NCBI GenBank assembly: GCA_009693435.1
Contig: SHXF01000142.1
Location: 1-9,456, forward strand
Length of the DNA: 9,456 bases
Direction: 5' to 3'
Origin: Betaproteobacteria bacterium
Lineage (GTDB): Bacteria > Pseudomonadota > Gammaproteobacteria > Burkholderiales > SG8-39
This document shows, piece by piece, positions 1 through 7,060 of the stretch. Both the position numbers and the translations under genes were made by a program. The notes under the pieces are model-generated. The model worked only from the letters and a program-made list of their open reading frames with translations, was not told where the DNA came from and ran no database searches. The first letter of the stretch is position 1, and every line of letters starts with the position of its first letter.

Positions 1-10
1 ACGATCCGTC

Positions 11-136
11 ATGGCTGGCCTTTCGGGGCGATGGTTTGGCTGTCTGCTAACAACCATCCTATCAATCCTTGGGTCGGCCACCCCTGCCTATTCAAACACT
101 TACACCGCCGCTTCTATCGCTGCGAACCTAAAGTAA
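11..136 (+). other. Short signal-peptide-like ORF in frame with the downstream gene
   Basis: An ATG opens a 41-codon frame ending in TAA at 134-136, directly before and in the same frame as the coding stretch at 137-757. The peptide has a hydrophobic core (CLLTTILSILG) and an Ala-rich possible cleavage region (SATPAYS), like a secretion signal. No convincing ribosome-binding site is visible, and the frame is open from base 2. It could be the true 5' part of the next gene cut by a nonsense change, a separate small ORF, or chance. The DNA here is more AT-rich than the rest of the window. Confidence 0.25.
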
Positions 137-757
137 GTGCCATTCGCCCTTACACCGGACTATTTCAGCTCGCCGGAACTGATGCGCCTGCTCTTTTCCT
201 CGGCCACGCTGTGGGACAGTTTGCGCACGCCGTTTGCGCAACACACTGCCCCGTACTACGACGAGCGGGGTTTCTCGGCGCAGTCAGGCGGCAGAAGCCG
301 GCTGATTTCAGAGGGAAAGATGTCGCGGTTATTCGAAGAAAGCAAGGCGCAATACCTGAGGATGCACGGCAATCCGGGCACGGATTATTTTGCGATCGCA
401 GGTGGCGGAAATTCACTGGAGGTCATCGCCACACTGCTCGCAGCCGCAAAGGAGCGCGGCGTCCGACTCAGGCTGGTGGTGGCGCCGCTCCACGTTCAGT
501 TCCAGGCCGGCTTGCGCGACAAGGGACTGGGTCCCGCGCTGCTTTCCTGGCGACGGGCGGTGCGGGAGCAGGTTGCGGCTCATGTCGCGAGGGGCGGGCG
601 GATCGAACTGCACGATTTCCTCGAGGATCCCCGCAACGCCGAAGCGGTACCGGACGAAGCAGGGAAGGACATGAAATACTGGAGCGACGGTTACCATTTT
701 TCCCCGGCCTACGGCGACGAGATTCTTGCGGCCGTACTTGCACCGGCGACGAAATGA
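137..757 (+). CDS. SGNH/DltD-like protein, C-terminal part (5'-truncated or broken)
   Basis: The 206-residue reading is conserved-looking from about residue 10 (SSPELMRLLFSSATLWDSL) to its end. It contains LRLVVAPLHVQF (about 111-122), a typical central strand, and ends with YWSDGYHFSPAYGDEI (181-196), where D184-x-x-H187 fits the C-terminal Asp/His pair of SGNH hydrolase-like proteins. Related exported or membrane-anchored proteins are, from memory, roughly 350-400 residues, with a membrane segment and a GSSR/GDS-type motif in the N-terminal half. That half is missing: none of the three frames of bases 1-136 shows it. The GTG at 137 has no visible ribosome-binding site and follows an in-frame TAA at once, so the start is only the first possible codon. 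This is probably a gene remnant, or a gene broken by an assembly join. The enzymatic role is unknown. Confidence 0.5.
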   Translation: MPFALTPDYFSSPELMRLLFSSATLWDSLRTPFAQHTAPYYDERGFSAQSGGRSRLISEGKMSRLFEESKAQYLRMHGNPGTDYFAIAGGGNSLEVIATLLAAAKERGVRLRLVVAPLHVQFQAGLRDKGLGPALLSWRRAVREQVAAHVARGGRIELHDFLEDPRNAEAVPDEAGKDMKYWSDGYHFSPAYGDEILAAVLAPATK

Positions 758-774
758 GGAAATAACACCACCTC

Positions 775-880
775 GTAGCGTGCGCCATGCGCATGAAAGT
801 GTAGCGTGCGCCATGCGCACGAAAGTGTAGCGTGCGCCATGCGCACGAAAGTGTAGCGCGCGCCATGCGCGCGAAGCTAC
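775..880. repeat. Four tandem 26-bp REP-like palindromic units
   Basis: The units lie at 775-800, 801-826, 827-852 and 853-878. Units 2 and 3 are identical, unit 1 differs at one base, and unit 4 has GCGCGC arms instead of GTGCGC/GCGCAC. Each contains GTGCGC-CAT-GCGCAC or its variant, a 6-bp stem with a 3-base loop. Unit 4 is extended by flanking GTAGC (853-857) and GCTAC (876-880), making a longer bulged stem. The array lies between convergent genes and its last unit covers the TAG stop (877-879) of the minus-strand gene. Similar GTGCGC-type palindromes are, from memory, common between genes in betaproteobacteria. They may limit read-through from both sides. No spacers separate the units, so this is not a CRISPR array. 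Confidence 0.85.
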
Positions 881-1266
881 TTACCCGAAGCCGACAGCTG
901 CGCCGCCACATGCTGCATGCGTTCGGCGAGGGATTTGAGCAATGAGGCGCCAAAAACGGGATTGGCCTTGACGAGCGCAAGAAATTGATCGCGTCCGAGG
1001 GTCAAGAGCCTGGACGCCGTCACGGCAACCACGGACGCCGCGCGCGGCGAGCGGTCCACCAGCGCCATTTCGCCGAATACGCCACCGGTGCCAACGCGCT
1101 CGACAACCTGGCCGCCGACGAAAATTTCGACTTTGCCTTCCACCACGATAAACATCAGTACGCCTACCGCGCCGCTGCTGAGCACCACCTTGCCGGCGTG
1201 CACGAGAGTTGGCTGATTGTCGGTCAGTTCATCTTCCAGCCAGGCCAGCATCTTCTTGTCGAACAC
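877..1266 (-). CDS. Cyclic-nucleotide-binding domain, second half of a split two-domain protein
   Basis: This 129-residue frame is a complete cNMP-binding (Crp/PKA regulatory type) domain. The beta-roll includes VLMFIVVEGKVEIFV (36-50). The phosphate-binding cassette GGVFGEMALVDRSPRAASV (61-79) keeps the Gly-Glu and Arg-Ala-Ala features used to bind the cyclic phosphate. A C-terminal helix follows (LLKSLAERMQHVAAQL), and there is no DNA-binding domain. The GTG at 1264-1266 has GGAG at 1279-1276, nine bases upstream, so separate initiation coupled to the upstream frame is possible. The frame overlaps the upstream ORF by 43 bases. Homologous proteins normally carry both domains in one chain, so this is best read as the displaced C-terminal half, with independent translation as an alternative. 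The stop TAG lies inside the last unit of the downstream palindromic array. Confidence 0.75.
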   Translation of the reverse strand: MFDKKMLAWLEDELTDNQPTLVHAGKVVLSSGAVGVLMFIVVEGKVEIFVGGQVVERVGTGGVFGEMALVDRSPRAASVVAVTASRLLTLGRDQFLALVKANPVFGASLLKSLAERMQHVAAQLSASGK

Positions 1267-1790
1267 CCCGTCACGCTCCGCCGGCCCGCCGGCCCGCCGG
1301 CGGGGGCGGTCGCCGGACCGAGCTTTGCGAGGTTTTGCCGCAGGCGATTGACCATGATGCTCATCAGCATCAGCGCAAATTCCGGCTTCTTTTCGAGCGC
1401 CGTGTGGAACTGCTTTTCGTCCAGCGAAAGCACTTTGCAGTCGGTATTGGCGAAAGCGGTTGCGGTGCGCGGCAATTTGGCAATCAGTGCAAGTTCACCG
1501 AAGATCTCGCCCGATTTGATCAGCCCGATGAATTTGCCGCCAGCCATCAGGCCGAGCTTGCCGTCCAGCAGCAGGTACATGCGCGGACCCTTGGCGAATA
1601 GGCCGCCCACCTTTTCGTTCTCAGAAAAAATCGGGTTGCCGCCAGGCTTTACTTCAAGAGATCCGGCGGATTTGAAGAATTCCAGCGCCACGGCCGGTTG
1701 GTACAGCGGACTTTGGGCAGCAGCCGGCGCGTCGGGCGCCTTGGGCTTGACCGGCTTGGGTGGGTCTGCCGAGAAATCGAGTTCGTCCAT
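1224..1790 (-). CDS. Cyclic-nucleotide-binding domain, first half of a split two-domain protein
   Basis: The frame starts MDELDFSADPPKP, followed by a Pro/Ala/Lys-rich linker (to about residue 28) and a cNMP-binding domain. Its phosphate-binding cassette is GEIFGELALIAKLPRTATA (94-112), with canonical Gly-Glu-Leu-Ala and Arg-Thr-Ala. A helix MLMSIMVNRLRQNLAKLG (141-158) ends the domain. After about residue 163 the frame goes out of register: its last ~25 residues (RRSVTGCSTRRC...) are low-quality sequence, while the neighbouring frame continues with good homology. Deleting one of the three 8-bp repeats at 1278-1301 fuses both halves into 301 codons plus stop with the linker TAPAGGPAERDGVFDKK. 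No HTH is present, so it is likely an intracellular cyclic-nucleotide sensor module rather than a classical Crp transcription factor. The ATG at 1790 has no clear Shine-Dalgarno. It lies 93 bases downstream of the 4,5-dihydroxyphthalate decarboxylase-like gene on the same strand. Confidence 0.75.
   Translation of the reverse strand: MDELDFSADPPKPVKPKAPDAPAAAQSPLYQPAVALEFFKSAGSLEVKPGGNPIFSENEKVGGLFAKGPRMYLLLDGKLGLMAGGKFIGLIKSGEIFGELALIAKLPRTATAFANTDCKVLSLDEKQFHTALEKKPEFALMLMSIMVNRLRQNLAKLGPATAPAGGPAGRRSVTGCSTRRCWPGWKMN
1278..1301 (-). repeat. Three perfect 8-bp tandem repeats at the frame break
   Basis: Read on the minus strand from 1301 down, the 8-mer GCCGGCGG occurs three times without mismatch (1301-1294, 1293-1286, 1285-1278). 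It lies in the linker between the two cyclic-nucleotide-binding domains. Because 8 is not a multiple of 3, gain or loss of one unit changes frame: with two units the two halves are in frame, with three (as here) they are not. The unit is GC-only and self-complementary in part, so it is also a plausible site for sequencing or assembly error. Confidence 0.9.
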
Positions 1791-1883
1791 GCTGGTGTGT
1801 GCCGGGAACGGAACGCCTGTCGTGGGTCGGTTGCGTGGGGAAACGCCGCAATGCGCAAATGATACCAGTCGCGCCGAATAATG

Positions 1884-2774
1884 CTAACTCCCGAGCGCGC
1901 GGGTCACGTCGTCGAACAGTTCGTCGACACTGAAACGCCGCGGGATCAACCGCTGCTGATGGACGTAGTCGATGATGATTTCCAGTCCGCGCCGGACCGC
2001 TTCGATGCCGAACGGCGTGTGGTCGATCTGCCCGGCAGCGGGCATGCCCGCTGCCCGCCGGCTCTCCAGCAGCATGCGGTAGATTTCCCGCACCGCCTGC
2101 GGATGCATTTGGCAGACGGATGCCTTGACGACCACCATGTGGTTGATCTGCACGGCGCGCTGGCGGCCATGCCAGGCGAGCGCCTCGGCCTGCGCGTCGG
2201 GGAACAGCGGCCTGATGCGCGCGTCCTTGTGGTTGAGGTCGCCCACCACGGCCGCGTCCACTTCCCCCGCCAGCAGCATGTCCATCAGGTTCTTGTCCGG
2301 CGCGGCGCGTTCCGCATTGGGCGGATCCTTGTATTCGGCGACATGCGGGTCTTCGAACGTCACCCATTTGACCTGGTCGATGTCGAGGCCGAAATCGTTC
2401 GCGAGGATGCCGCGTATCCATGCCGCGGTCGTCACAGAATAGGAACGTATGCCTATTCTTCGCCCGGCAAGATCCGCCGGGGACAGCACACCGCGCCCGG
2501 CGTTGTAGACGATGTAGGGATGCTGGAAGCGCCCCACCACGACCGCGGGCAGCAGCACCAGCGGCTTGCCGTGCGCTTTGGCCATCAGGAAGGTCACGAT
2601 GGCCAGTTCGGCAACGTCGAACTCCAGGTCGCGCACCACACGCTTGAAGGCGCTGTTCGGCATCTTGACATCCGCGAAATCGAGTTCGACCAGCGGTGAA
2701 CTGACAGCGCCTTGCTTCAGCGCCAGTGTGGTGGGGTGGTCGCCCAGCAGCGTGCGTAATTTGACGGGTGGCAT
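1884..2774 (-). CDS. 4,5-dihydroxyphthalate decarboxylase / substrate-binding-like family protein
   Basis: This 296-residue protein (from ATG at 2774) has the pattern of the Pht5-like family, often annotated as ABC transporter substrate-binding protein or 4,5-dihydroxyphthalate decarboxylase. Recognised stretches are LRTLLGDHPTTLALKQG (6-22), FDVAELAIVTFLMAKAHGKP (52-71), LLPAVVVGRFQH (74-85), DLAGRRIGIRSYSVTTAAW (101-119), WVTFEDPHVAEY (137-148), AVQINHMVVVK (207-217) and the C-terminal QQRLIPRRFSVDELFDD. The fold is that of type 2 periplasmic binding proteins, but no signal peptide is present, so a cytoplasmic enzyme or ligand-binding role is more likely than transport. Pht5 decarboxylates 4,5-dihydroxyphthalate to protocatechuate; the substrate here is unknown. 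An in-frame ATG at 2807 is an alternative start (11 residues longer); neither has a strong ribosome-binding site. No permease or ATPase gene is adjacent. Confidence 0.8.
   Translation of the reverse strand: MPPVKLRTLLGDHPTTLALKQGAVSSPLVELDFADVKMPNSAFKRVVRDLEFDVAELAIVTFLMAKAHGKPLVLLPAVVVGRFQHPYIVYNAGRGVLSPADLAGRRIGIRSYSVTTAAWIRGILANDFGLDIDQVKWVTFEDPHVAEYKDPPNAERAAPDKNLMDMLLAGEVDAAVVGDLNHKDARIRPLFPDAQAEALAWHGRQRAVQINHMVVVKASVCQMHPQAVREIYRMLLESRRAAGMPAAGQIDHTPFGIEAVRRGLEIIIDYVHQQRLIPRRFSVDELFDDVTRALGS
2436..2459. repeat. Intragenic 8-bp inverted repeat in an AT-rich patch
   Basis: AGAATAGG (2436-2443) and CCTATTCT (2452-2459) are perfect inverted arms around an 8-base spacer. They lie inside the decarboxylase-like gene, over the codons for the conserved RRIGIRSYS stretch, which use AT-rich codons (aga, ata, tat) unlike the surrounding gene. 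It may be chance, a hairpin in the mRNA or a protein-binding site. Confidence 0.4.
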
Positions 2775-2896
2775 GTTTCGAGATACCTGCAGTAGTGGGT
2801 TGGTCATCCCGGAGTGACCCGGCACGCAATCGTACCGCCTGCGTGCAGTTTGCGTACCGATTGCCGAGAAAAAAGGACGCCCCCCGCCTGCCCCTG

Positions 2897-2902
2897 TAAA
2901 AT
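2897..2902 (+). promoter_or_regulatory. Possible -10 element for the prfC transcript
   Basis: TAAAAT, preceded directly by TG, resembles a sigma-70 -10 box. It lies about 26 bases before the upstream ORF start at 2929 in the divergent region between the minus-strand gene (from 2774 or 2807) and prfC. No good -35 box stands at 16-18 bases. A TTGCCG at 2861-2866 is too far away (30 bases). I see no clear promoter for the divergent minus-strand gene. Confidence 0.3.
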
Positions 2903-2928
2903 GCGCACCGGAAAACGCAGGAGCCTCA

Positions 2929-2999
2929 ATGAAGGTCGCTATGCACATCACCCGGACTCGCGCTGCCGGGGAAATTCCCGCAGGCAAAGGTGATCCCCG

Positions 3000-3003
<4 letters not shown>
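2929..3003 (+). CDS. Possible 24-residue leader ORF coupled to prfC
   Basis: The ATG at 2929 is preceded by AGGAG (about 2919-2923) at good spacing, the best ribosome-binding site in this region. The frame encodes 24 residues beginning MKVAMHITRTRAAG and ends in TGA at 3001-3003, overlapping the GTG start of prfC at 3000-3002 as GTGA. The overlap is the classic arrangement for translational coupling. The peptide is basic and resembles nothing I know. It is either a true leader/upstream ORF or a remnant of an older start region; conservation would decide. Confidence 0.4.
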
Positions 3004-4610
<1,607 letters not shown>

Positions 4611-4779
4611 CGCGGGCGCGCCGACATTCTTGGACTTTTGTTTGTTGAAGTCGCCATTCTGCGGTATTGGGCGGCATGTTTCGTTATCAAAAATAGTATG
4701 GATACGGAGGAATGGCGAAGCGGTTGCCGCGCCGCGGTGCCGCTCATCGGGGAAGGCAAAGCTTTGCTTTCGCCGACGG

Positions 4780-4815
4780 GCTTATCCACAATTTCGGTGG
4801 ATAAGCTGTGGACCA
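4780..4815. promoter_or_regulatory. Inverted DnaA-box-like sites
   Basis: TTATCCACA at 4782-4790 matches the DnaA-box consensus exactly. GGTGGATAA at 4796-4804 is an inverted copy with one mismatch, and TGTGGACCA at 4807-4815 matches 7 of 9 inverted positions. The first two form a perfect 10-bp inverted repeat (4780-4789 and 4797-4806) around the 7-base AATTTCG, so a hairpin is the alternative reading. There is no dnaA or dnaN gene and no AT-rich unwinding region beside it, so a chromosomal origin is unlikely. Confidence 0.45.
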
Positions 4816-4876
4816 AATAGCCGGCGCCAACCTGCTGGCGCGCCTGCAGCGGGGCAGGGCGTTTGCGGATATCGGG

Positions 4877-4895
4877 CTGCTCACGTGTTGAGCAG
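4877..4895. repeat. 7-bp stem hairpin
   Basis: CTGCTCA (4877-4883) and TGAGCAG (4889-4895) are perfect inverted arms with a 5-base loop CGTGT. No T run follows on either strand, so it is not a standard intrinsic terminator. It may be an operator-like palindrome upstream of the secreted methyltransferase gene, or chance. Confidence 0.4.
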
Positions 4896-5038
4896 TCGCA
4901 TGATCAAACACAAGCATGACCTTTCAGGCGCCTTACGATCTCTGACCGGTGCAAAAGCGCTACGCCAATCGGCTATCATTCCGGCTCGGACGGGATGCCG
5001 CCGCCGATCCTCTTCAACCTGATTACTCAAGGACTGTC

Positions 5039-5899
5039 ATGACCAGCATGCCGCGTGCGCGCCAGACGCTATCGATCACCGCATTTGCCCTCGTTTTCGC
5101 CTGCGGATTCCTGCAGGCGACGCCGGCACACGCCCAGACCCAGACCCAGACCCAGACATCGCCGGACTTCAAACCGCAAGTCGGCCAGGCCGGCAAGGAC
5201 GTGGTGTGGGTGCCGACCTCGCAGGCGCTGGTGGACAGGATGCTCGACATCTCTAAAGTGACCGCTGCCGACTACGTCATCGACCTCGGTTCGGGTGACG
5301 GGCGCACCGTGATCACGGCCGTGAAGCGGGGGGCGCGCGCCCTGGGCATCGAATACAACCCGGACATGGTGGAACTCGCCAAGCGTACCGCGGCCGCGGA
5401 AGGCGTGGGCGACAAAGCCATTTTCATGAAGGCCGACATATTCGAAACTGACTTTTCGCAGGCTTCGGTGATCACCATGTTCCTCCTGCCCAGCATCAAC
5501 CTCAAACTGCGGCCGAAGATCCTCGATCTGAAGCCGGGCACGCGTATCGTGTCGAACACCTTCACCATGGATACCTGGGAAGACGACGACACGGCCTCGG
5601 TCGAATCCAAGGATTGCAGTTACTACTGCACGGCACACCTGTGGATCGTGCCCGCCAAAGTGCAGGGCACCTGGAGAAGCGACAAGGGCGACATTACCTT
5701 CAAGCAGGAATTCCAGAAGCTTTTCGGCAGCATGGCGAGCGGCAGCAACGTGGCGCAGATCGTCTCCGGCCGGATGCGCGGCGATGTGATCGTGTTCAGC
5801 TCGGGCGGCGAGGAATACCGGGGACGCGTGACCGGCAACACCATGGAAGGCACATCGAAAAGCGGCGCGCGCTGGCAGGCGGCGCGCACCGGCAACTGA
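5039..5899 (+). CDS. Exported class I SAM-dependent methyltransferase-like protein
   Basis: The 286-residue protein begins with a signal peptide: basic MPRAR, hydrophobic TAFALVFACGFLQA, and cleavage after AHA (30-32). A run of QT repeats follows. A Rossmann methyltransferase domain spans about 60-205, with motif I VIDLGSGDGRT (80-90), the acidic residue at the end of strand 2 (GIEYNP, E105) and a later strand ASVITMFLLPSINLKLRP (142-159). The C-terminal 80 residues (VQGTWRSDKGDITFKQEF to the end) look beta-rich and may be a separate small domain. Cys193 and Cys197 could form a disulfide. The ATG at 5039 is chosen because AAGGA stands six bases upstream and it gives a clean signal peptide. 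SAM is a cytoplasmic cofactor, so an exported member is odd; the motif I glycines are intact, so binding is not obviously lost. The substrate is unknown. The gene stands alone on the plus strand, convergent with the LigJ-like gene. Confidence 0.8.
   Translation: MTSMPRARQTLSITAFALVFACGFLQATPAHAQTQTQTQTSPDFKPQVGQAGKDVVWVPTSQALVDRMLDISKVTAADYVIDLGSGDGRTVITAVKRGARALGIEYNPDMVELAKRTAAAEGVGDKAIFMKADIFETDFSQASVITMFLLPSINLKLRPKILDLKPGTRIVSNTFTMDTWEDDDTASVESKDCSYYCTAHLWIVPAKVQGTWRSDKGDITFKQEFQKLFGSMASGSNVAQIVSGRMRGDVIVFSSGGEEYRGRVTGNTMEGTSKSGARWQAARTGN
5135..5158 (+). repeat. Hexanucleotide repeat encoding QTQTQTQT
   Basis: CAGACC occurs three times (5135-5152), followed by a fourth copy with one changed base (5153-5158). 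The unit is six bases, so copy changes keep the reading frame and only change the number of Gln-Thr pairs directly after the predicted signal-peptide cleavage site. Confidence 0.85.
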
Positions 5900-5926
5900 G
5901 GCATCGCTGACCGGATGAATGACTGT

Positions 5927-5948
5927 CATTCCCGCGACAGCGGGAATG
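5927..5948. terminator. Hairpin between convergent genes (REP-like, possible bidirectional terminator)
   Basis: CATTCCCGC (5927-5935) and GCGGGAATG (5940-5948) form a perfect 9-bp stem with loop GACA. It lies in the 64-bp gap between the stops of the exported methyltransferase and the LigJ-like gene. The motif is a common proteobacterial intergenic repeat, and no T run follows, so its terminator role is inferred from position. Confidence 0.6.
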
Positions 5949-5963
5949 CAGGAAGTTCAAATG

Positions 5964-6983
5964 TCAGGCCTTCGCCAGGCGTTCGAACCGCGGAAATACC
6001 TTGCGCACGTTGCCGTGGAAGATTTTTTCCTTGTCCGCGGCGCTCACCCAGTCGATCGAATCGATGTAGCGCTTGGTGTCGTCGTAGTGATGCCCGGTAT
6101 CCGGATCGATGCCGCGTACCGCACCCACCATCTCCGAGGCGAACAGGATGTTGTCCGCCGGAATCACCTTCAGCAGCAGTTCGATGCCGGGGCGGTGATA
6201 GACGCAGGTGTCGAAATAGACGTTGTTCAGCAGGTAGTCCTTGAGTGGCGGCCGGCCCATGTCCTGCGCCAGGCCGCGGTAGCGTCCCCAGTGGTAGGGC
6301 ACCGCGCCGCCGCCGTGCGGAATGATGAACTTGAGGGTGGGGAAGTCCTTGAACAGGTCGCCGCTGATGAACTGCATGAAGGCGGTGGTGTCGCCGTTGA
6401 TGTAGTGAGCACCGGTCGCGTGGAAATTCGGGTTGCACGAACCGCTCACGTGCACCATCGCCGGGACTTCCAGTTCGACCATCTTTTCGTAGATCGGGTA
6501 CCACCACTTGTCGGTCATGGGTGGTCCCGACCAGTGGCCGCCCGAGGGATCCGGGTTGAGGTTGCAGCCGATGAAGTCGTACTCGTTGACGCAGCGCTCC
6601 AGCTCGGCGATGCAGTTGTCCGGGCGCACCCCGGGTGTCTGCGGCAACTGGCACACGCCGACGAAATTCTTCGGATACAGGGTGCACACCCGGTGGATCA
6701 GTTCGTTGCAGATTTCAGACCAGTTGCGGCTGGTCGCCTCGTTGCCGATGTGATGGCCCATGCCCATCGCGCGCGGCGAAAAAATGGTGAGGTCGGTGCC
6801 GCGTTCGCGCTGCATCTTGATCTGCGCACCCTCCAGGCTCTCGCGGATCTGGTCGTCGGTGATGTTGAGCGACGATTTCGACGGCCACTTCGCCGGATCT
6901 TCCGGGCTTTCGACCTGCTGTTTGCGATAGGCCTCCAGTTGCTTGGGCGCGGTCGTGTAGTGCCCGTGGCAGTCGATGATCAT
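5964..6983 (-). CDS. LigJ-like 4-oxalomesaconate hydratase family amidohydrolase
   Basis: This 339-residue protein of the amidohydrolase superfamily resembles LigJ, which hydrates 4-oxalomesaconate in the protocatechuate 4,5-cleavage pathway. The metal-site HxH motif is at the N-terminus (MIIDCHGHY, H6 and H8). H178 lies in VPAMVHVSGS, H223 in IIPHGGGAVPYHWGR, and E284 in NILFASEMVG. To my recollection these positions match the ligands and catalytic residues described for LigJ. Further family stretches are LIHRVCTLYPKNFVGVCQLPQ (95-115), IGCNLNPDPSGG (138-149), KWWYPIYEK (159-167) and IFHGNVRKVFPR (321-332). The ATG at 6983 fits the family N-terminus; GAAAG upstream is only a weak ribosome-binding site. 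It lies 77 bp downstream of the cyclase-kinase fusion on the same strand, so co-transcription is possible. Other genes of the 4,5-cleavage pathway are not in the window, so the true substrate is uncertain. Confidence 0.8.
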   Translation of the reverse strand: MIIDCHGHYTTAPKQLEAYRKQQVESPEDPAKWPSKSSLNITDDQIRESLEGAQIKMQRERGTDLTIFSPRAMGMGHHIGNEATSRNWSEICNELIHRVCTLYPKNFVGVCQLPQTPGVRPDNCIAELERCVNEYDFIGCNLNPDPSGGHWSGPPMTDKWWYPIYEKMVELEVPAMVHVSGSCNPNFHATGAHYINGDTTAFMQFISGDLFKDFPTLKFIIPHGGGAVPYHWGRYRGLAQDMGRPPLKDYLLNNVYFDTCVYHRPGIELLLKVIPADNILFASEMVGAVRGIDPDTGHHYDDTKRYIDSIDWVSAADKEKIFHGNVRKVFPRFERLAKA

Positions 6984-7060
6984 GATGTGACTTTCATGCG
7001 TTCGGTTTGTCGGAAATGAAATCCCGCGGCCGCGTGTGCGGTTTGCCGGGCGCGCTGCGG

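Larger units (their letters stand above)
4611..5038. other. 428-bp intergenic region with palindromes and DnaA-like boxes
   Basis: No convincing gene lies here. Visible items are a bulged hairpin GGC-AAAGC-TTT-GCTTT-C-GCC at 4755-4774 (containing the palindrome GCAAAGCTTTGC), the DnaA-box-like inverted repeat at 4780-4806, and a 7-bp hairpin at 4877-4895. A TATCAT (4974-4979) could be a -10 box for the downstream gene, without a clear -35 box. A 40-codon frame from ATG 4698 to TAG 4820 has no ribosome-binding site. Confidence 0.6.

Noticed and set aside
775..880. CRISPR array
   Set aside because: The four units abut directly with no spacers and are themselves palindromic, so this is a REP-like tandem array.
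985..2699. Long plus-strand frames (985-1881 and 1881-2699)
   Set aside because: Both are shadows of the minus-strand cNMP-binding and decarboxylase-like genes. The translations are low in motif content and the minus-strand homology is clear.
2861..2902. Complete sigma-70 promoter TTGCCG/TAAAAT for prfC
   Set aside because: The two elements are 30 bases apart, too far for a normal promoter, so only the -10-like box was kept as a weak candidate.
4698..4820. 40-codon plus-strand ORF downstream of prfC
   Set aside because: There is no ribosome-binding site, no recognisable family, and its C-terminal codons are simply the reading of the DnaA-like inverted repeat.
4611..5038. Replication origin or tRNA gene
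   Set aside because: There is no AT-rich unwinding region, no dnaA/dnaN/gidA neighbour and only two or three boxes. No stretch folds into a tRNA cloverleaf with a TTCGA-type T arm.
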